A stretch of DNA of 10,792 nt, from NCBI GenBank assembly GCA_938005655.1, contig CALLNA010000089.1, positions 1-10,792 of the forward strand. Reading direction: 5' to 3'. Both the position numbers and the translations under genes were made by a program. Below are positions 1-4,764 of this stretch, in pieces (the first letter of the stretch is position 1; each line of letters starts with the position of its first letter). The notes beneath the pieces were generated by a model, which did no database searches, had not been told where the DNA came from, and was given only the letters and a program-made list of their open reading frames with translations. The DNA is from an uncultured Novosphingobium sp. (GTDB taxonomy: Bacteria > Pseudomonadota > Alphaproteobacteria > Sphingomonadales > Sphingomonadaceae).

Positions 1-73
1 TCCGGGGCCCCGCTTCTTCGTGCGCAACGTCGGAAAAAGGAAAGCGGGACCCCGGGTCAAGCCCGGGGTAACG
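1..73. repeat. Palindromic intergenic repeat, copy 1, cut by window edge
   Basis: This is the right-hand three quarters of a palindromic repeat whose complete copy lies at 3539-3627. The inner left arm (TCCGGGGCCCCGCTTCTTC), the loop and the whole right arm (AAGCGGGACCCCGGGTCAAG, then CCCGGGG to position 73) are visible. The outer left arm must lie outside the window. The two copies differ at roughly nine positions over the shared ~73 bases, so they are clearly homologous. The element lies downstream of the minus-strand SDR gene, where it could fold in the transcript and protect or terminate its 3' end. That role is inferred. Confidence 0.8.
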
Positions 74-148
74 AATGGGTGGGAAGGTCCGCCCGGCCTG
101 ATTTGCAAACCACAGAATCGCCTCTGAAGAGGAGGGGATCGGGTGCCG

Positions 149-1030
149 CTAAACCCCGGTCCCGGCGACCAGCCGGGCGCTTTCCTCCCAGAAGCGGGCG
201 AGCGTCGCCGCGTCCTCGGCGGTCTTGCGCGGGCGCGGCTGGCGCTGGAACCAGTAGCCGCCGGTGGTCTCGCCGCCGGCCGGATCGGTCGCCAGCCAGA
301 TCAGCGTGTCGGCGCCCTCGACCTCGGTAAACTTCTCCAGGGTCTTGACCCGCTCCAGGGTGTCGGCCGGGCCGCGGCTGAAGAAGTTCGAATCGACCGG
401 GCCGGGATGCACCGCATGGACCGCGATGCCGTCGGCCTCCAACCGTTCGCCGAGCGCCTTCGCGAACATGATGTTGGCCAGCTTGCCGCTGCAATAGGCG
501 AGGCCGGGGCTGAAGTTCTCCAGGCTCTGCATGTCGTCGAGGTTGAGCCCGGGGATCATCTCGCCCGCGTCGGAGGCAGTCATCAGCACCCGGACCGCGC
601 CCCGCGGCCTCCCGGCGGCGGTCCGCCGCAGCAGCGGCAGCAGGCGCTCGGTCAGGAGGAACGGGGCGAGGTGATTCGCGGCGAAGCTCTCCTCCAGCCC
701 CTCGGACGTGACGACCCGCTCGCTCGGCATGTAGCCCGCGTTGTTCGCCAGCAGGTCGAGCCGGTCGGTGCGCGCGGCGATCTCTTGCGCCAGGCGCGCC
801 GTATCGGCCATCAGCGAGAGGTCGGCGCGCAGCAGCTCGACCCCGCCGCCGGTCGACGCCGCGCGGATCTCCGCCTCGGCCGCCGCCATGCGCCCCGCGT
901 CGCGGCCCGTGCCGATGATCCGCCAGCCCCGCGCGGCGAGCGCCTTGGCGAGTTGCTTGCCGATGCCGGAGCTGGCCCCGGTGACGACGGCGACGGGGGC
1001 GGCAGGGGCTGCGGAAGTGCTGGCGTTCAT
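149..1030 (-). CDS. Short-chain dehydrogenase/reductase (SDR)
   Basis: This is a 293-residue NAD(P)-dependent oxidoreductase of the classical SDR type with a Rossmann fold, probably cytoplasmic. Visible motifs are the cofactor loop TGASSGIG (17-24), Arg43 after the second strand (often associated with NADP preference), NNAG (96-99), the catalytic Ser region around Ser153, and the active-site YxxxK (Tyr179, Lys183) followed by HPGPVDS (208-214). The layout resembles the retinol-dehydrogenase / WW-domain-oxidoreductase-like SDRs, but the substrate cannot be read from the sequence. The start is the ATG at 1030, preceded by AAAGGAG about six bases upstream. The gene follows comM on the same strand with a 55-base gap, so read-through is possible. 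No operon partner suggests a pathway. Confidence 0.93.
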   Translation of the reverse strand: MNASTSAAPAAPVAVVTGASSGIGKQLAKALAARGWRIIGTGRDAGRMAAAEAEIRAASTGGGVELLRADLSLMADTARLAQEIAARTDRLDLLANNAGYMPSERVVTSEGLEESFAANHLAPFLLTERLLPLLRRTAAGRPRGAVRVLMTASDAGEMIPGLNLDDMQSLENFSPGLAYCSGKLANIMFAKALGERLEADGIAVHAVHPGPVDSNFFSRGPADTLERVKTLEKFTEVEGADTLIWLATDPAGGETTGGYWFQRQPRPRKTAEDAATLARFWEESARLVAGTGV

Positions 1031-1085
1031 GGAGGCTCCTTTACCCCTAGCGGATGACCGCAGGCGGCGGGATCGGCAAGCCCCG

Positions 1086-2594
1086 TCAGGCGCGGGGCGG
1101 CTGGCGGCGGTAACTCAGCGCCTCGGCGACGTGGATACGGCCGACCGTCTCCGCGCTGGCGAGGTCGGCGATGGTCCGCGCCACCCGCAGCATCCGGGTA
1201 TAGCCCCGCGCCGAAAGCCGCATCGCCTCGGCCGCCTGGAGCAGCAGCTTGCGCCCTTCCGCATCGGGCGTGGCTTGGGCTTCGAGCGCCGCGCCGTCGA
1301 GCTCGGCATTGGTCCGCCAGGGCGTGCCGGTGAGCCGCTCGGTCTGGACCCGCCGCGCCGCGGCGACCCGCGCCGCGACCTCGGCCGAGCCCTCGCCCGG
1401 CGGCGGCAGGGCGAGGTCGGCGGCACTGACCGGATCGACCTCGACGTGGAGGTCGATGCGATCGAGCAGCGGCCCGGAGACCTTGCTCTGGTAGTCGGCG
1501 GCGCAGCGCGGCGCGCGCGAGCAGCCCAGCGCCGGATCGCCGAGGTGGCCGCAGCGGCACGGGTTCATCGCCGCGACGAGCTGGACCCGCGCCGGGAAGG
1601 TGACGTGGGCATTGGCGCGGGCGACCGTGACTTCGCCGGTCTCCAGCGGCTGGCGCAGCGAATCGAGGACATTGCGCTGGAACTCGGGCAATTCGTCGAG
1701 GAACAGGACGCCGAGGTGGGCCAGGCTGACCTCGCCCGGGCGGACCTTGAGCCCGCCGCCGGCCAGCGCCGCCATCGAGGCCGAATGGTGCGGCGCGCGA
1801 AAGGGCCGCGCCCGGCTGATCCGCCCGTCCTCCAGCGTGCCGGCGACCGAGACGACCATCGAGACCTCCAGCGCCTCGGCCGGGGTCAGCTCGGGCAGGA
1901 TGCCGGGCAGGCAGCTCGCCAGCAGCGACTTGCCCGCGCCCGGCGGCCCGATCATCAGCAGGTTGTGCCCGCCCGCCGCGGTGATCTCCAGCGCGCGCTT
2001 GGCGCTCTCCTGGCCCTTGACCTGGGCGAGGTCGGGACCGGGCCGCGGCGGCGCGGCCTCGCCCGGCTGGGGCACGGGCAGGACCTGGGTGCCCTTGAGA
2101 TGGTTGAGCAGGCCGATCAGGTCGGGCGCGGCGAGGATCGGGATGCCGCCGGCCCAGCGCGCCTCGGCTCCCTGGCTCGCCGGGCAGATCAGCCCCTTGT
2201 CGAGCCCGGCAGCGTGGATCGCGGCGAGCAGCACGCCGGGCGAGGAGACCACCCGGCCGTCGAGCGACAGCTCGCCCACGGCGACGTGGTCGGCCAGTTG
2301 CTCGGCGTCGGTCACGCCCATCGCCGCCAGCAGCGCCAGCGCGATCGGCAGGTCGTAGTGCGCGCCCTCCTTGGGCAGGTCGGCGGGCGAGAGGTTGATC
2401 GTGATCCGCTTGGGCGGCAGCGAGAGCCCGAGCGAGGCAAGCGCCGCCTGGACCCGCTGGCGGCTTTCGTTGACCGCCTTGTCGGGTAGGCCGACCACCG
2501 CGAAGGCGGGCAGGCCCGGCGCGATCTGGCACTGCACCTCGACCGCGCGCGCCTCCAGCCCGAGATAGGCCACCGTCGATACCAGCGCGACCAC
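1086..2594 (-). CDS. comM: ComM, Mg-chelatase-like AAA+ branch-migration helicase
   Basis: The protein is 502 residues from a GTG start, the usual length of the YifB/ComM family. Family members studied in Vibrio and Acinetobacter form hexamers that extend heteroduplex (branch migration) when transforming DNA is integrated. Domains in order: an N-terminal Lon-protease-like ChlI domain with the typical SPADLPKEGAHYDLPIALA (69-87); an AAA+ core with Walker A GPPGAGKS (216-223), APHHS (267-271), Walker B VLFLDE (296-301), MNPCRCG (343-349) and LLDRID (376-381); and a C-terminal Mg-chelatase domain (about 410-495). Cys346, Cys348, Cys358 and Cys364 form a possible metal site, as in the family. An upstream in-frame ATG at 2684 would add 30 basic residues not typical of the family. 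I prefer the GTG at 2594 because MVALVSTVAYLG is the family N-terminus. A G-rich run just upstream is only a weak SD. Presence of comM alone does not prove competence. Confidence 0.93.
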   Translation of the reverse strand: MVALVSTVAYLGLEARAVEVQCQIAPGLPAFAVVGLPDKAVNESRQRVQAALASLGLSLPPKRITINLSPADLPKEGAHYDLPIALALLAAMGVTDAEQLADHVAVGELSLDGRVVSSPGVLLAAIHAAGLDKGLICPASQGAEARWAGGIPILAAPDLIGLLNHLKGTQVLPVPQPGEAAPPRPGPDLAQVKGQESAKRALEITAAGGHNLLMIGPPGAGKSLLASCLPGILPELTPAEALEVSMVVSVAGTLEDGRISRARPFRAPHHSASMAALAGGGLKVRPGEVSLAHLGVLFLDELPEFQRNVLDSLRQPLETGEVTVARANAHVTFPARVQLVAAMNPCRCGHLGDPALGCSRAPRCAADYQSKVSGPLLDRIDLHVEVDPVSAADLALPPPGEGSAEVAARVAAARRVQTERLTGTPWRTNAELDGAALEAQATPDAEGRKLLLQAAEAMRLSARGYTRMLRVARTIADLASAETVGRIHVAEALSYRRQPPRA

Positions 2595-2764
2595 CTTGCC
2601 CCCCAGCCTGCCCCCTGACCTGCGTTCTCGCTTGATGGCGAAGCCCCGGGCGCAAGTCGAGCGATAGGTTCGGAAAAGGACCATCCCGGCCGAAACTTGG
2701 ACAACCGGCCGTTAACCCCTCGCGTGAGCATTCGCGCAAGGGACCGGGGCGCATTTTTCGTGCC

Positions 2765-3478
2765 ATGCGCCGGATCGCCGCCCTGCTGCTGCCCCTCCTC
2801 GCCACCGTGGCGACGCCCGCCCGGGCGCAGGAAGCCGTGGCCTACGAGACCGTCACCGAAGAGGTGGTGGTCGAGGAAGTGGTGGTCGGGGACGCGGCCC
2901 CGCAGGGCAGCGAGCGCTTCGTCGTCGCCGCGCCCGCTCCGGTGCCGGCGCAAGTCCCTCAAGGCATCGCCCGCTTCGGCCCGTTCCGCGTGCTGGACGA
3001 GGGCCGCGCCGCGCTGGTCGACGAGACCGACAGCCGGGGGCCCGCGCATTTCGCGGCGATGGTCGGCGCCTTTCCGCATATCGCGGTGATCGAGATGGTC
3101 GAGTGCCCCGGCACCGAGGACGACCGCGCCAACCTCAAGCTCGGGCGGATGATCCACGCCCGCGGCATCGCCACCCACGTGCCCGCGGGCGGCTCGGTCC
3201 GCTCGGGCGGGGTCGAGCTGTTCCTGGCCGGCGTGCGCCACACCGCCGACGCGGGCGCCGAGTTCGCGGTCCACGCCTGGGCCGACGAGGACGGGCGCGA
3301 GCCCGGCGACTACGCCCCCGACGCCCCGGAGAACCGCGCCTACCTCGACTACTACCGCGAGATGGGCATGAGCGGCGAGCAGGCCCGCGCCTTCTATGCA
3401 ATGACCAATTCGGTCCCCAACGCGGAAGCCAAGTGGCTGACCGCCGCCGACATGGGCCAGTGGGTCAGCCTGAACTAG
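2765..3478 (+). CDS. Exported protein, degenerate ClpP/crotonase-fold (COG3904-like) candidate
   Basis: The protein has 237 residues and I do not recognise it as a named protein. Residues 1-21 form a clear signal peptide (RR, a hydrophobic run, then ARA before Gln22), so the mature protein is probably periplasmic. Next comes a low-complexity acidic/valine stretch with EEVVV repeated (32-41) and a Pro/Ala-rich linker (55-66). From about 70 the pattern resembles the periplasmic ClpP-like proteins of COG3904: a GT-D-D loop (116-120), LKLGRMIHARGIATHV (124-139), then RSGGVELFLAGVR (146-158), where those proteins have CASAC...FAAG, then GAEFAVHAW (164-172), and a C-terminal YYREMGM...WLTAADM (196-230). 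By this reading Ser147 and His170 would be the nucleophile and base, but the cysteines of CASAC are absent, so activity is uncertain. No SD precedes the ATG. comM is transcribed divergently with 170 bases between the starts. The gene call is firm; the fold is an inference. Confidence 0.8.
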   Translation: MRRIAALLLPLLATVATPARAQEAVAYETVTEEVVVEEVVVGDAAPQGSERFVVAAPAPVPAQVPQGIARFGPFRVLDEGRAALVDETDSRGPAHFAAMVGAFPHIAVIEMVECPGTEDDRANLKLGRMIHARGIATHVPAGGSVRSGGVELFLAGVRHTADAGAEFAVHAWADEDGREPGDYAPDAPENRAYLDYYREMGMSGEQARAFYAMTNSVPNAEAKWLTAADMGQWVSLN

Positions 3479-3538
3479 GGCCGGGTCCCGGCTTGAATTT
3501 CGGCTTACGATCTCATTGCCGAGCGTTCCCATCCCGTT

Positions 3539-3627
3539 CGTCGCCCCGGACTTGATCCGGGGTCCCGCTTCTTCCTGCGCGACGCCGGAACAGGAAAGCG
3601 GGGCCCCGGATCAAGTCCGGGGCGACG
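3539..3627. repeat. Palindromic intergenic repeat, complete copy
   Basis: This 89-base imperfect palindrome has a left arm starting CGTCGCCCCGGACTTGATCC and a right arm ending in its reverse complement. The outer 24 bases of each arm pair perfectly. After one mismatch the stem continues through CCCGCTT, leaving a loop around 3578-3590. It is homologous to the partial element at 1-73. Repeats of this type are scattered between genes in many Sphingomonadales. Translation of this family gives the 'APDLIRGP ... PDQVRGD' string that appears in many spurious protein annotations. Here it separates the exported-protein gene from the rpmH promoter and may terminate or stabilise the upstream transcript. 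Confidence 0.9.
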
Positions 3628-3702
3628 AGGTTTGTGATGATGCCGTGCTTCCTGCCCAGACGCAGAAATTCCAACCGAGGTGCCGCCAACCGGAGCGAAT
3701 CC

Positions 3703-3731
3703 TTGACTCCGGCACCGCGCTGACCTAACGG
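3703..3731 (+). promoter_or_regulatory. Candidate sigma-70-type promoter of rpmH
   Basis: TTGACT (3703-3708, five of six matches to the -35 consensus) is followed after 17 bases by TAACGG (3726-3731), a weak -10 that keeps the leading TA. A start near 3738 would give a leader of about 58 bases before the rpmH ATG. A strong -35 with a poor -10 is common in GC-rich alphaproteobacteria. No other candidate between the repeat and rpmH looks better. Confidence 0.5.
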
Positions 3732-3795
3732 CGCGCTTTCCGAGTTTCCGGGCACCTCTCGCGGGGCTGCCCCATGTGAATTTCCGAGGTCTGTC

Positions 3796-3930
3796 ATGAA
3801 GCGCACGTTCCAGCCCAGCAACCTTGTCCGCGCCCGCCGCCACGGCTTCCGCGCGCGCATGGCCACCGTCGGCGGCCGCAACGTGATCCGCGCCCGCCGC
3901 GCCCGCGGCCGCAAGAAGCTGTCCGCCTGA
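3796..3930 (+). CDS. rpmH: 50S ribosomal protein L34
   Basis: This is a 44-residue, strongly basic protein of the large ribosomal subunit. It begins MKRTFQPSNLVRARRHGFRA and ends in GRKKLSA, which is the complete and highly conserved L34 pattern. The family is usually 44-46 residues, so nothing is missing. GAGG at 3786-3789 lies six bases before the ATG and is a good SD. It is the first gene of the classic rpmH-rnpA-yidD-yidC block and has its own promoter candidate upstream. The intergenic region to rnpA is 166 bases long and strongly structured, so rpmH could be expressed well above the downstream genes. Identification is essentially certain. Confidence 0.98.
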   Translation: MKRTFQPSNLVRARRHGFRARMATVGGRNVIRARRARGRKKLSA

Positions 3931-3944
3931 GCCTGACGGCGTCG

Positions 3945-3980
3945 TATCGGGACTGATTTCATCAGTCCCTGCGCCCGATA
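3945..3980 (+). promoter_or_regulatory. Hairpin with two competing pairings after rpmH
   Basis: GGGACTGAT (3949-3957) and ATCAGTCCC (3961-3969) form a perfect 9-base-pair stem with a three-base loop. TATCGGG (3945-3951) can instead pair with CCCGATA (3974-3980), so the GGG has two possible CCC partners. It starts 14 bases after the rpmH stop codon. There is no U-run, so it is not a standard intrinsic terminator. Protection of the rpmH 3' end or an RNase processing site are plausible roles, both inferred. Confidence 0.55.
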
Positions 3981-4053
3981 CCGGCCCGCTCCCCCGGCCC
4001 AGCCCCCCGACAGTGTACGATCGGGGTTGCTGGGCCGGGGGAGCGGGCCGGTA
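3979..4053 (+). repeat. Long perfect inverted repeat between rpmH and rnpA
   Basis: The arms 3979-4003 and 4029-4053 are exact reverse complements over 25 bases (left arm begins TACCGGCCCGCTCCCCC). After a small internal bulge a further CCCCGA/TCGGGG pairing (4005-4010 with 4021-4026) leaves a ten-base loop. The folded RNA would be extremely stable. No U-tract follows. Its position between L34 and the RNase P protein suggests a block or processing point that lowers rnpA expression relative to rpmH, or a mobile palindromic element. The structure is seen directly; the role is not. Confidence 0.85.
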
Positions 4054-4080
4054 CCGCTTTCGGCGGTCCGACATTTCCAT

Positions 4081-4086
4081 TATACA
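4081..4086 (+). promoter_or_regulatory. Possible -10 element of a leaderless rnpA promoter
   Basis: TATACA sits in the only AT-rich patch between rpmH and rnpA (ATTTCCATTATACATC) and ends ten bases before the rnpA ATG, which has no SD. Transcription starting about seven bases downstream would begin close to the start codon. The -35 region at the matching distance (TTTCGG, 4058-4063) is poor and overlaps a small ACCGC/GCGGT hairpin. The call is tentative. Confidence 0.3.
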
Positions 4087-4096
4087 TCGCCTCGCC

Positions 4097-4471
4097 ATGC
4101 CGCCGAAACTCAGCGTCCTTACCAGGCGGTCCGACTTTCTAGCCGCCAACCGGGGCCTGCGGATCGCACGTCCCGGTTTCGTGCTTCTGGCGCGCCCGAA
4201 TCAGGGCGCCGGGCTGCGCTTCGGCATCACCGTCACCAAGAAGATCGGCAACGCCGTCGTCCGCAACCGGATGAAGCGGCGGTTCCGCGCGCTGGTGCGC
4301 GAGCTGCTGCCGGACCGGGGCCTGCCCGACCACGACCACGTCCTGATCGGCCGCGAAGGCGGGGTGGAGCGCGACTTCGCCAGGCTGCGCGAGGAGCTGG
4401 CCGCCGCCCTCTCCCGCGCCCACGCCGGCAAGGGCGACCCGCCGCGCCGCCCGCCGAGGGGCAGGCGATGA
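4097..4471 (+). CDS. rnpA: Ribonuclease P protein component
   Basis: This is the small basic protein subunit of RNase P, which works with the catalytic RNA to cut the 5' leader from precursor tRNAs. The 124-residue protein shows the family opening LTRRSDFLAANRG (8-20), the central strand FGITVTKKIG (42-51) and the RNA-binding signature GNAVVRNRMKRRFR (51-64). A Pro/Arg-rich tail follows from about 111. An upstream in-frame ATG at 4013 would place the start inside the long hairpin and add 28 unrelated residues, so I chose the ATG at 4097. No SD is visible before it. It ends in ATGA, overlapping a short open reading frame that leads into yidD. Confidence 0.95.
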   Translation: MPPKLSVLTRRSDFLAANRGLRIARPGFVLLARPNQGAGLRFGITVTKKIGNAVVRNRMKRRFRALVRELLPDRGLPDHDHVLIGREGGVERDFARLREELAAALSRAHAGKGDPPRRPPRGRR

Positions 4472-4521
4472 GCGGGATGCCCCCGGAGCATTTCCCCGCC
4501 ACGGGAAGGATTCGCCGATGA
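4468..4521 (+). CDS. 17-codon open reading frame linking rnpA and yidD
   Basis: The ATG at 4468 overlaps the rnpA stop as ATGA, and the TGA at 4519-4521 overlaps the yidD start as ATGA. The reading frame (MSGMPPEHFPATGRIRR) therefore fills the gap between the two genes exactly, with four-base overlaps at both ends. A GAGGGG run lies upstream inside rnpA. It could be a coupling peptide that carries ribosomes from rnpA to yidD, or chance. There is no homology that I recognise. Confidence 0.25.
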   Translation: MSGMPPEHFPATGRIRR

Positions 4522-4730
4522 TCGCCCGCCTGATGATCCTCGTCGCCCGGGCCTGGCAGCTCGGGCCGTCGCGCGTGCTGCCGCCGACCTGCCGCTATGC
4601 GCCGTCGTGCTCGCAGTATGCGATCGACGCGGTGCGCAAGCATGGCGCGATTAAGGGTGGCTGGCTGGCGTTGAAGCGGCTATTGCGCTGCCACCCTTGG
4701 GGCGGGCACGGCTACGACCCCGTTCCCTGA
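4518..4730 (+). CDS. yidD: YidD, membrane protein insertion efficiency factor
   Basis: This 70-residue protein belongs to the YidD family (formerly DUF37), a small membrane-associated factor that assists insertion by YidC. An amphipathic N-terminus (MIARLMILVARAWQ) precedes the family signature: PPTCRYAPSCSQYAIDA (22-38) with Cys25 and Cys31, GGWLALKRLLRC (47-58) with Cys58, and HPWGGHGYDPVP (59-70). All three conserved cysteines are present and the length is normal. GGAAGGA at 4504-4510 gives a strong SD seven bases before the ATG. It sits between rnpA and yidC as in most bacteria, 34 bases before yidC. Confidence 0.96.
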   Translation: MIARLMILVARAWQLGPSRVLPPTCRYAPSCSQYAIDAVRKHGAIKGGWLALKRLLRCHPWGGHGYDPVP

Positions 4731-4764
4731 ACCATGTGCACGATAGGCGATTAGGACGAACTCC

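Larger units (their letters stand above)
3479..3795 (+). other. Intergenic stretch upstream of rpmH
   Basis: This 317-base non-coding stretch holds, in order: about 60 bases without recognisable signals, the full palindromic repeat (3539-3627), about 75 bases with nothing evident, the rpmH promoter candidate (3703-3731) and a roughly 60-base rpmH leader. The leader contains a small GGGG-CTG-CCCC hairpin near 3765-3775 and ends in GAGG six bases before the rpmH ATG. No convincing open reading frame fills it. Frames that stay open here run through the repeat and match only its usual mistranslation. Confidence 0.7.

Noticed and set aside
1080..1098. GCCCCG/CGGGGC hairpin at the comM stop codon as a terminator
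   Set aside because: The stem is only six base pairs, its loop contains the stop codon, and no T-run follows on the minus strand. It is too weak to call.
2711..2716. GTTAAC as a CtrA box between comM and the exported-protein gene
   Set aside because: Only a single half-site is present. The second TTAA at the right spacing is missing.
1027..2805. Long open frames in other phases over comM and its surroundings, up to about 590 codons
   Set aside because: They are products of high GC content. They are low-complexity Arg/Ala/Gly/Pro proteins without motifs, whereas comM in the competing frame has all its family motifs.
3479..3795. Replication origin next to rpmH
   Set aside because: In many bacteria rpmH lies near dnaA and oriC, but there is no dnaA here and I see no cluster of DnaA boxes such as TTATCCACA.
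3505..4149. Minus-strand frames containing APDLIRGP / PDQVRGD-like strings
   Set aside because: This is the translation of the palindromic repeat at 3539-3627, a well-known annotation artefact, and it runs antisense through rpmH.
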